Assembly (NCBI GenBank): GCA_003024175.1 | Contig: MDYQ01000135.1 | Coordinates: 64,001-78,449 of the forward strand | Source of the DNA: Planoprotostelium fungivorum | Taxonomy: Eukaryota; Evosea; Variosea; Cavosteliida; Cavosteliaceae | DNA length: 14,449 bases | Direction of reading: 5' to 3' | Shown here: in pieces, positions 1 through 7,757 of the stretch | Layout: each line of letters starts with the position of its first letter | How positions within the stretch are numbered: the first letter of the stretch is position 1 | The notes under the pieces: model-generated | What the model saw: the letters and a program-made list of their open reading frames with translations, nothing else | Database searches by the model: none | Told to the model about the DNA's origin: nothing | Made by a program: the position numbers and the translations under genes

Positions 1-607
1 TCGGCCAGGTGATTCTCTCAGAAATTTCAGTATCACAAATTCTCCGTGAAATCTCCGATCTTCCCACGGATTCTCCACTGACCCCTCCAGTGGAACGCCA
101 ACGGCACCATCAACATCATCGACAGAAAGAAGAACCTGGTGAAGCTGTCCCACGGCGAGTACATTGCCCTGGAGGCCATGGAGTCCAAGTACAAGCAAGA
201 TCCATTCGTGGAGGAGATCTGCATCGTCGCGAATTCTCAGCGAGATCTACCTGCCGCCATCGTCGTGCCCAACAGGAAGCACTTGACAAGCTGGGCCGAA
301 GGCAACGGCGTCGAGTCTTCTGACTGGGAGAAGCTGACTCAGAACGAGAAGGCGAGGGAGGCCGTGAAGAAATCTCTCCACGCGACAGCGACGAAGGAGA
401 AGATGAAGAACTTTGAGAAGCCGTCCGGTGTCTATCTCACGGCTGATGGTGAGATGATGATGATGATGATGGGAGGACTGATGGCGGGTTGTAGAATGGA
501 CCGTAGAGAGTGGATTGGTCACGGCTGCGATGAAGTTGAAGAGGAATGAGATTCAGAAGCATTACAAGGAGGCCATAGACAAGTTGTTCCCCGCCAACAA
601 GGATTAA
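1..607 (+). CDS. Long-chain acyl-CoA synthetase, C-terminal part (5' end outside window)
   Basis: Exons 1-8, 91-448 and 495-607; the introns of 82 and 46 nt have GT-AG ends and keep phase. About 159 C-terminal residues are present. The product would activate long-chain fatty acids to acyl-CoA with ATP. Family marks visible are INIIDRKKNLVKLSHGEY near the start (the hinge and C-terminal motif of the ANL adenylating superfamily, with the DRKKNLVKL signature) and WTVESGLVTAAMKLKR near the end, with the conserved lysine-rich tail typical of eukaryotic long-chain enzymes. The protein ends in FPANKD, so there is no SKL-type peroxisomal signal at the C terminus. The second intron contains a short (GAT)n run. 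The catalytic AMP-binding core lies upstream of the window. The identification is secure at family level; which paralogue it is cannot be told. Confidence 0.93.
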
Positions 608-1117
608 TCGATAAAGAACTTGCGTCTCTGACGTCTTTTTTCTTCGCATCTCATCGAGATGGATGAGATGGTGTTGTCCTAAAGGGTGTAGGTAGACCAG
701 CTTTCGATGGAGAACCATCACCGTGGTGTTAATGTTTCACCCTGACATGACTCGATCAGGTGAGTCATGTCAAAGGACGTCCACCTTTCATCTCTAGAGG
801 AGTTGTGAGTTTGAGTATGTCGGCCCTTCAGTGAGGCAGTCATCACACCTGACCACCCGATTGTCAAGTGGCATTAATGCTTGTCTCTAAACTTCAATTT
901 GGTCTTTTATATGATAATGCAACATGAAGAGTCAAAGAGAAGGCTCTGTACTGATACAACCCTTCTATTGCATCATTTGACATGACACGATGAAGTGAAT
1001 AAGATCGTGAGCAGAGTTTTATTCTGTCTCATTTTAGACAGATAATCGGGGTACATCGTGCTCTCTCAATCCAATTTGATGGTATAGATAATATGAAGCG
1101 ATTCAGTGAGATGGAAT
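608..1117. other. Intergenic gap between convergent genes
   Basis: This 510-bp stretch lies between the stop codons of the acyl-CoA synthetase (+) and ELOF1 (-). I found no convincing exon on either strand and no tRNA-like A and B boxes. It holds an 11-bp inverted repeat (743-772) and a second copy of its TGACATGAC half at 978-986. It should contain the 3' ends of both flanking transcripts. Confidence 0.6.
743..772. repeat. Perfect 11-bp inverted repeat (hairpin)
   Basis: TGACATGACTC (743-753) and GAGTCATGTCA (762-772) are exact reverse complements around an 8-nt loop. It sits 135 nt after the acyl-CoA synthetase stop codon. It could be a 3' UTR hairpin or a protein-binding palindrome; nothing shows which. 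Confidence 0.7.
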
Positions 1118-1467
1118 TCAGCCTCTTCTGTTCGAGTTCTCCTCGTGGCATCGATCGACCCATTCACTGTAGATATCGATAGGGTCGTGCAGATCTGATG
1201 GAGGTCAGTACATTACATATTCTCTCGACTTTTATAGATTCACCGTGGATTAACATTTGGAAATTAGAATCGCAGACGCTGCATCGAACAGTTCCAATGT
1301 TTCTTCCTTTGTCTCTGATAATAATTAGAGACGAAATAGAATGTATAAAGAGCTCACAGTTTGGCCTCAACCGCCTTTTCATTATTACAGAATGGACAAT
1401 CAAAGATAGTGGGAACAGTTTGAGCGGCCTTTTTCGGTGCAGCTTTACGTGATTTGCGTCCTCCCAT
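1118..1467 (-). CDS. ELOF1: Transcription elongation factor 1 homolog, ELOF1/Elf1
   Basis: Three exons in gene order, 1467-1358, 1314-1244 and 1194-1118, with introns of 43 and 49 nt, give 85 residues, the usual size of this family (about 80-145). The protein has a basic N-terminal tail (MGGRKSRKAAPKKAAQ), then a zinc ribbon with cysteine pairs at residues 24/27 (FDCPFC) and 48/51 (VRCSVC), and the family's C-terminal DPIDIYSEWVDRC. ELOF1 rides on RNA polymerase II during elongation; in animals and yeast it also takes part in transcription-coupled repair. The start at 1467 is the only ATG that gives the full conserved N terminus. The gene is divergent from the carrier gene, with 122 bp between start codons. 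Confidence 0.95.
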
Positions 1468-1589
1468 GCTTGCGGCCTGAGAGATGTGTGAATGTGACCG
1501 TTGATCGTTGGATTAATAAAACATTAAATTCTCAGATCTGATTTTATTCCTGTGATCAGATCACATCACATTGTCCATCTGCGATCTCG
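1468..1589. promoter_or_regulatory. Probable bidirectional promoter, ELOF1 / carrier gene
   Basis: Only 122 bp separate the two divergent start codons, so both promoters and 5' UTRs must fit here or overlap the genes. The stretch has an AT-rich core (about 1512-1530, TTAATAAAACATTAAA) and a near-perfect palindrome TGTGATC-A-GATCACA at 1551-1565. No classical TATA box is obvious. The promoter role is inferred from gene layout. Confidence 0.55.
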
Positions 1590-2977
1590 ATGCCTGACGA
1601 TAAACCGTCATTCAAGAGGACACATGAGAAGCCCCTTTATCCTCACGCGAACAGTTATGATCTGAACCCTCAATCATACTACCATTATCCAACAGTGAGA
1701 GAGTTACTCACCGATTACCGCCTTTGGAATGCTACTGCAGCATATGGGTTCGCCAAAACGGTCACACAACCAATCTATAGGCTGCAACTCATCAAGCAGG
1801 TGTCACGTCCAGGATCATCTTCCATCGAACTCAACTTCTTCAGACCCACGCCATCCTCGATGAATTCAAGGCCCCCACGCGGAATCCAAACCTGGCCAAT
1901 GTCAATCGTTACAGAGGTCACGTCGACACGCTGCGAAAGATCGTCTTAGAGCAAGGTTTTTCGCAGTTATGGTAATTCCACCTCTCTCGTCATCTCATTC
2001 ACCCTCTTCAGGCGTGGAAACATGGCTTCAATCATCCGATTTCCAATCAGTTATGGTTCTTCAACATATCTCACAGATCGTCTCAACTATTGGAGGGGTC
2101 GCCGACCTAATGAGAGATACGGAAAAGGTTACAAGCAGGTGATCCATGCGATGTCGTCATATCAAATGATGTCATTCTGACATCATACAGGACGGAGCAC
2201 ATCACCTGTTGGCTGCCGCTGCCGTTCTCCTCTTTTCGAACCCGATCGAAGTCGTTCACACCGTGCTGACGGCTGATATGGCTCACAAAGGAAGGAGGAG
2301 ATTCCGTGGAACGTTCGACACCTTTCGCTATCTAGTGTTGTCTGTGGTACGTTCTCTCCACACACATGATGATTCTGCATCACGTCATCACATCATTACA
2401 TGATCCCATTCCATCATCCATGACATCACCCGATCATGCGATGCCAACTGACACGTACAGGGAGGAAAGAGTCTTTACTCAGGTTATCTCCTGGGCGTCA
2501 TCCAACTGACCATCTACAACTGGCAGTTCTGGAAATGGTATCCCAGATTCCTCTTGAACATCAGGCCGGGACAGACACCGACATTTTGGGAGAGACTGTG
2601 GACAGCATCGGCCGTCTCGTCTGTCATCTTAACGGCCACTTATCCCATCGACACCGTCAGAAGACGACTCATGATCCATCCATTGGTCAACCAACCTCAA
2701 CCGTACACGAACGCTTCGGTGAGTGCCTATATGTCCATGGTTTGAATCTGTTTTATTCTTCACTTTTTTTCGTCTCATCTGATGTGGAAAAAATGGCAAA
2801 TGGAGACTGAAAGGTAGACAGGCTTTCTTGAAGATCTGTCTGTTGGAGGGAGGAACGGCACTGATGAGAGGATGGATCATCAACATTCCCAGGAGTGTTT
2901 CCATCTCTTTTCTGATGATCTGGTGGGACAAGTTCTTGCAGAGGAGAAACATTGTAACACCTTTCCCCATCGAATAA
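1590..2977 (+). CDS. Mitochondrial carrier family protein, ADP/ATP-carrier-like
   Basis: Six exons (1590-1799, 1844-1971, 2012-2138, 2191-2346, 2461-2718, 2822-2977) join in phase to 344 residues. That is about 30-40 longer than a standard carrier because of an N-terminal extension. The third repeat has the exact SLC25 signature YPIDTVRRRLM at 268-278, close to the RRRMMM nucleotide-transport motif of ADP/ATP carriers. LWRGNMASIIRFPISYG (112-128) matches the repeat-one end of ADP/ATP carriers. The protein should have six membrane helices in the mitochondrial inner membrane and exchange adenine nucleotides or a related solute. Repeats 1 and 2 are degenerate: TQPIYRLQ at 59-66 lacks the acidic and basic residues, and SNPIEVVH at 171-178 has His in place of Lys/Arg. 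The stop codon lies inside an AATAAA. Substrate is uncertain. Confidence 0.88.
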
Positions 2978-2978
2978 A
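2973..2978 (+). promoter_or_regulatory. AATAAA overlapping the carrier stop codon
   Basis: The last codons read GAA TAA followed by A, so the TAA stop sits inside a canonical AATAAA hexamer. If used as a poly(A) signal, the 3' UTR would be only some 10-30 nt long. Confidence 0.45.
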
Positions 2979-3790
2979 CAAGACATTTGCGAAAGACTTG
3001 ACGATGATCTTGACGATGATCTGCACAGAGAAGTTGCCCGTGGCCACTTCGAGCCCACCCTCAAATATGGCTCCAATGAATAGAAGACGGATCATCTTCA
3101 CACATGCACACACTTTTTGTCCAACGAGATCTTCTCTCTATTCAACACCCTTCTATCAGGTGTTTTCTCTCCCTGGTGCAATTTCTCTTCCTCCATACTG
3201 ATGGGAATTGAGCTTCTCCAACTTGGCTTAATTACGCCGAGTCTTGCATCGTGTGCCTCTTTCACCTACCGTCCTGAGCTTGAGGCGATTGGATTCAATA
3301 GTGAAAACCTAAACGAGATTGTCTGATCGAACAACCCACACCCAAGAGCTGCATCTTCAATGAACTCACCTCTGACTCGTTCGTCAAGTGTCTTGAATCA
3401 AATCTCATTCAACTGAGGTATTGGGATGAACATCTTTGGGCTCGTCATTCTCCCCAATTTGCCCAAAACTGACGTGCAGGTTTGTCGCAATTCACAGAAC
3501 ATGAGGGGGTATCTTGATCAGATACAGGTGTATGTATTATTTACAAATTCAAATGTTCAGGTGGAAGACTCTTCTTGATGGCTGGTCGTCGCTGTCCTCA
3601 AAAAAGCAGCTGATCGTTATCAGCCCACGCATGTTCTTCGTCTCACCTTGGTATCTTCCTCTTCTTCCTCGGTGTGGGTAATGGATGAAGGCAGCCACAT
3701 GAGCATGTGAAATACAATCTCTTCATCAATCACTCTTGTCGTCGTCCTGCCTCTTGACGCTTGTATTATATTTGCTGGACCAAAAGAGGG

Positions 3791-3824
3791 CCCAGTTTCA
3801 CGCCGTGATATCGCTCACGCTGGG
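3791..3824. repeat. Hairpin with CGTGA/TCACG stem inside CCCAG/CTGGG
   Basis: CGTGA (3804-3808), a 6-nt loop and TCACG (3815-3819) form a 5-bp stem. It is flanked by CCCAG (3791-3795) and CTGGG (3820-3824), which can pair outside it with an 8-nt bulge on the left arm. The same CGTGA-N6-TCACG stem recurs at 3933-3948. Confidence 0.5.
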
Positions 3825-3904
3825 AAATTTCAAGCCTCCAGAATGCCAGAAATCAGCTCATTTGTATGACGGCTCCATGCGTTTATCCATGACTTAATCG
3901 GTAA

Positions 3905-4002
3905 GGATTGTAATCCCACAAGCAGCTTCCCTCGTGATCTTTGTCACGACAACTAGAACGTGTTCGTATCGCTCAAATCGATATACTAAGCGGAGGGAAG
4001 CT
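3905..4002. repeat. Cluster of nested inverted repeats
   Basis: AGCTTCCCTC (3924-3933) and GAGGGAAGCT (3993-4002) are exact 10-bp reverse complements. Between them lie CGTGA-TCTTTG-TCACG (3933-3948) and GAAC-GT-GTTC (3956-3965); just outside is GGATT-GT-AATCC (3905-3916). On either strand an RNA from here could fold into a branched structure of about 100 nt. It ends 18 nt before the CDK5RAP1 poly(A)-like hexamer, so it may belong to the 3' flank of that gene. Confidence 0.5.
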
Positions 4003-4020
4003 CTCTCAATTTACAGCATG

Positions 4021-4026
4021 TTTATT
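4021..4026 (-). promoter_or_regulatory. AATAAA six nt after the CDK5RAP1 stop codon
   Basis: On the minus strand the stop codon TGA (4035-4033) is followed by GAGAGC and then AATAAA. It is a likely poly(A) signal that would give a very short 3' UTR. Confidence 0.5.
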
Positions 4027-4032
4027 GCTCTC

Positions 4033-6393
4033 TCATGTTGACATGATCGGTTCGGTCGTCTGTGTGTGTCTCTGTTCGTGAATGGGTGTCGATTTCGACA
4101 GACGATAAGAGTCGTAGTCGGTGATGGAAGAGATGAAGGCGGGTGTTCCTCTCAGGGTGGCCGATGTGACCGAGTCGATCTTCACGATGACGAAATCTCC
4201 CGGCTTAACTTCTCTCGTCTGTCCACTCAAACGGTCTTGCACTTGGATGTCCCCAAAGACAACCTTTCTCATCATCAGATCGGATGATGGTGATGGTGCG
4301 ATATCACCTTCTTGTTCGTATCAGATCTTCCGACCCATTCTTCCTTCGACCTCCTGCTCCTGCCCTCCACCAACACGAGGTGCTCTCTACCGATCTCCTT
4401 CTCGTTCTGTTCTTTCGATGTTGAATAGAAGAGGGAGATGACTTCAGCCAGTCGTCTCTGCTTGACTTCTGGCGGTACATCGTCACTGTCTTGAGTGAGA
4501 CGATGTTTGAAATGTGAAAGACTGCAGTGGCGGGAGAATTGTCTTTCGAATGACTCACGCGTAGGCCCTGTGAGCGTGCGTCTTTTCTCTCAGAGAATAA
4601 GCGAACATGAAGGCGTGCTCGTATTTGACTTGTCTGAGTAGGGAGAGGGTGTCTTGATGTTCTTCTTCCGTTTCCCCACAGAAGCCGGAGATGAAATCAC
4701 TGGATATGGCCACACCTGATGACATTGAGTACACGTCATCATCGTGATCATGATCACGATCGTCCATCGCGATCTCGCGATCGTGTTGTAGATGAGAAGA
4801 AGATCACCTGGCATCTTCTCCTTGATGCTCGAGATGAGTCGATCGTAAGACGGTCGATCGTAACCCCTCCTCATCCTATCCAACACCGTCGTGCTTCCAC
4901 TCTGTGCCGGAAGGTGCAAACTCTTGCAGATATTGCTGCGAGATGCAATGAGATCGACCAACTAGAGAAAATGAGACGACAGCGACGGGAGAGACACACA
5001 TCGTCCGAAAAGTCTTTGGGGTGAGGGCTCGTGAACCGAACTCGAACGTTCTCGTCTACTCTTGCCACGCGATCGAGGAGGTCAGTGAAAGATACGCCCA
5101 CTTTGGGTGCTCTGTAGATGGTCTTGAACCCGCTCGCGTATTTCGCCGGCTCTAATTCTTCTCCTTCACCGACGTAGTTGTAGCTGTTGACGTTCTGACC
5201 CAACAGCATGACTTCTCTGTACCCGTCACGAATGAGGCCGCGGACTTCATCGACGATGGAATCTGGGTCTCTCGATCTCTCTCTTCCTCTCGTGTAGGGA
5301 ACGATGCAGTAAGAGCACATGTTGTTGCAGCCTCTGATGATGATGAGTCGATGGATGATGTGGAAGGGTGATGATCGTTGGGGTGAGATGTTCGTGGATA
5401 AGGAGGATAGATGTCGTGTGATCGTCGCTGATCATCAGATCGTGATGATTTGATGATGTGATGATGGAGATGATCGCACCTGGTGATGGATACGAAACCT
5501 ACGAGTCCATTGGAGCTGGTACGTACGGGTGTAATATCAGCGTACGTTTCATCCTGGGAGAGCAAGACATTGATGGATGGTCCCTCCAGCGAGTCGACTG
5601 AGACAGTTGAGGAGAGAAGAGAAACACCGACTAACCTCGCGCTAAGAGACGTGGTAAGTCACGGTAAGCGTCGGGGCCGACGACAATGTCGACTTTCTTC
5701 TGACTCTCTATGATCTTCGTTTTGAGTCTCTCTGCCATGCAACCTGATGAAAAACATCACGACATGCACATGGACAGGTTCTATCTATGACGATGGTGGA
5801 GATGATATTGGACGGTGAGATGATGGCGTGATGACGATGTCACCTAGAACACCGATGATCATGTCCTTTTTCGTGTGACCATGTCTTCTCAATCCGTTGA
5901 GATGATCGAGTCGGTCCCAGATCTTATCCTCGGCTCTTTCTCTCACAGCACATGTGTTCAGAAATACAACATCTGCCTGATGGAAATTTGAACGATCGTT
6001 TCCTGTCATGTTTCTCACTTGTTCTGCGGACTCTGCTTCTCCAAAACCAGAAGTAATCATGATCGATTTGATGATCTCTGTATCAGATACATTCATCTGG
6101 CAGCCATATGTTTCCACATAAACACTTCTGCCTTGTCCGACGGTCGCTGGGTTGAACTCTTTCAGATAAGGAATGGGGTCGTCTACATGATCTTCTGTTG
6201 TTTGAGTCTCAGACGTGCCACCATGAATAAATTCTGACAGAGAAGGCCCGGCCTTGACTTTGTCCTTGAAAGTGACCTCCGAAAGAGCCGGTGATGATAT
6301 CGAGAATGGTCTTCTGAGCGTCAGGTGCCTCGCATTAGTACTAGCTCGAGGGAATCGTGAGGCGCATAGACGTAAAGCGAGAACGCTCCGCAT
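4033..6393 (-). CDS. CDK5RAP1: tRNA methylthiotransferase of the MiaB type, CDK5RAP1
   Basis: Nine exons in gene order (6393-6019, 5976-5844, 5743-5636, 5597-5480, 5333-5000, 4961-4808, 4715-4559, 4485-4308, 4263-4033) keep phase throughout and give 595 residues; human CDK5RAP1 is about 600. The enzyme adds a 2-methylthio group to N6-isopentenyladenosine at tRNA position 37, in mitochondria in animals. Residues 1-35 are rich in Arg, Ser and Ala with almost no acid, as in a mitochondrial targeting peptide. The methylthiotransferase domain shows cysteines 98, 134 and 171 ([22 protein letters not shown]). The radical SAM motif C247xxxC251xxC254 ([19 protein letters not shown]) is intact. SPHPKDF and [10 protein letters not shown] follow, and a TRAM domain lies near 535-575. 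An in-frame ATG at 6432 would add 13 residues. Intron 1 (42 nt) has no stop and keeps frame if retained. Confidence 0.96.
4741..4781. repeat. Two perfect palindromes in CDK5RAP1 intron 6
   Basis: ATCGTGATCATGATCACGAT (4741-4760) is a 20-bp perfect palindrome. Five bases on, ATCGCGA-TC-TCGCGAT (4766-4781) is a second one with a 2-nt centre. Both lie within the 92-nt intron 4716-4807, away from its splice sites, and would fold into adjacent hairpins in the pre-mRNA. Confidence 0.75.
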
Positions 6394-6511
6394 CGTGTGA
6401 TGTCGATGATGTGATGCGATTACGACTGACATCACAGGGCAACGCGGAAAAATCTCGGAAGCCAAAACCTCATCGCATCTCTCAGGCACGATTCGATCTC
6501 ATGAGACATCC

Positions 6512-6517
6512 TTTATT
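6512..6517 (-). promoter_or_regulatory. AATAAA overlapping the EXOSC4 stop codon
   Basis: Minus-strand codons CAA TAA followed by A place the stop inside an AATAAA hexamer. Only 119 bp then separate it from the CDK5RAP1 start, so a short 3' UTR would make sense. Confidence 0.45.
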
Positions 6518-7498
6518 GTACGGCCCTCGATACTACCAAGTGTTTCGTGTGCTTCATCACCTCCTCAGACAAGACTTTATGAATGGCTTTGCATCCTTCC
6601 ATCGCCAATGCCATCACCTGCACATCGTCACCCCTTCACCTCTTCATCTTCTCACCTTCTCGAAAGTTTCTATGGGAAGCTTCGAGTCCATCTGCAGCAT
6701 GGCGATCGTCTGTGTCTGGGGCAAGAGGGCGAGTGGAACGTCTGGACCTCCAGCAGAGTCTTCGATGTAGTTGAGATCCAAGAGGGGTGTTCCTTCGATG
6801 CAGCCGGCGGCACAGGCACAGACAAAGTCTTTCATTGGGATACCGGCGTCGATGAGAGCCAAAGTGGCCGCGTTGATGCTGGCACATCTGGTGGAAATGA
6901 GATGATGCACTGTGAAGTGATGATTGGATGATTGTGATGATGGAATGCACGAGATCACCTGGTCCCTCCGTCGGCTTGTAAAACTTGAACGAAAATGTCG
7001 ATCTGCGATCTGGGAAAGAGAGTGGTGACGATCACGCTCTCGAATGTCTTCTTGATGACGAGTGAGATCTCAGCAGAACGTCTGTCATCGTCTTGAATGA
7101 TTTCGATACTCTTCTTCTCTTCACCTGTCTCCCTTAGACCTCTTCTTCCTCTCTCCCGTGCTGAATGTGGCCATGCTGTATTCACAATTGATGATGGCTC
7201 TATCGTGGAGGGCCTTCGTTTTGTTTCCCACCTGAGAAAGACGTCAGACGAAATGACTCGAGATCATATGATAATGTTTACATCTCTGGGTCCATAGACT
7301 GCGGCGATGACTTTCGTATTACCCTGCTCGAAGTAAGCTGATCCGTTTGCACGACTGAAGACGGCCAATTGACAACGGATTCTGCGCAATTCCTCTGGTC
7401 GGCGTCCGTCAAGACGGAGTCCATCAGGTGATATGTACTCTAATTTAGACTGTGCGTATGAGTACGATCATAGGTAGGACTACCACAGGTCTCACCAT
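6513..7498 (-). CDS. EXOSC4: Exosome complex component RRP41 (EXOSC4)
   Basis: Six exons in gene order (7498-7496, 7437-7282, 7231-7125, 7081-6959, 6887-6656, 6617-6513) give 241 residues; human EXOSC4 has 245. It is an RNase PH-fold subunit of the six-membered exosome ring, which degrades and trims RNA in nucleus and cytoplasm; in most eukaryotes the ring itself is catalytically dead. Family marks include YISPDGLRLDGRRPEELRRI, GSAYFEQGNTKVIAAVYGPR, CEYSMATFSTGER, PRSQIDIFVQVLQADGGTR, INAATLALIDAGIPMKDFVC and EDSAGGPDVPLALLPQT. The first coding exon is the ATG alone: the only frame-keeping join is ATG to TAC using an acceptor ...TTAGAG, giving M-YISPDG where plant and archaeal relatives read M-E-[FY]-[IV]-SPDG. 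The stop codon lies in an AATAAA. The next gene downstream on the same strand starts 119 bp away. Confidence 0.94.
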
Positions 7499-7751
7499 GA
7501 TGTGATGATCGATGTGATGTGATGTGGAAAAAATCGGGACAAAAGAAATTGATGTAATTTATTGTTTTCATTGCCCAGGGGATTTGATGGCATCCATGAC
7601 TGACCGTTACGGCGCACCACACCGTATCACACAACCTCACGCGAAACCATCGCATTCTATATGATGATAGATCACCATCATGTTGACGAGATCACGCATG
7701 ATCTAAATCACCATCATCACGTCACAATCGCGTTTAATGTACATACAGTCA

Positions 7752-7757
7752 TTTATT
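7752..7757 (-). promoter_or_regulatory. AATAAA overlapping the F-box/ankyrin-like stop codon
   Basis: Minus-strand codons AAA TAA followed by A again put the stop codon inside AATAAA. EXOSC4 starts 254 bp downstream on the same strand. Confidence 0.4.

Larger units (their letters stand above)
2978..4032. other. One-kb gap between convergent genes; no gene recognised
   Basis: This is the largest gap in the window, between the carrier (+) and CDK5RAP1 (-) stop codons. Open frames on both strands (for example 3117-3326 + and 2880-3113 -) show no family resemblance, and the second overlaps the carrier's last exon. A 12-nt unit, CTTGACGATGAT, is tandemly doubled at 2997-3020. Inverted repeats cluster in 3590-4002: GCTGAT-CGTT-ATCAGC near 3609-3624, and the two listed separately. 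A non-coding RNA gene or long 3' UTRs are possible. Confidence 0.5.

Noticed and set aside
437-721. Minus-strand open frames over the acyl-CoA synthetase 3' end
   Set aside because: They are antisense shadows of the coding exon and of the repeat-rich intron, with no homology.
2880-3113. Minus-strand open frame with a hydrophobic stretch (LLFIGAIFEGG...)
   Set aside because: It overlaps the last coding exon of the carrier, shows no family resemblance, and its hydrophobic part comes from the doubled CTTGACGATGAT unit read backwards.
3117-3326. Plus-strand open frame of about 69 codons after the carrier gene
   Set aside because: It lacks an ATG at its start, matches no known family and has no supporting exon neighbours.
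3990-4003. GCGGAGGGAAGCTC, identical to a stretch near the 5' end of vertebrate RNase P RNA
   Set aside because: On the plus strand the rest of an RNase P RNA would run into the CDK5RAP1 coding exon, and none of the other conserved RNase P regions follow. The likeness is a chance 14-mer.
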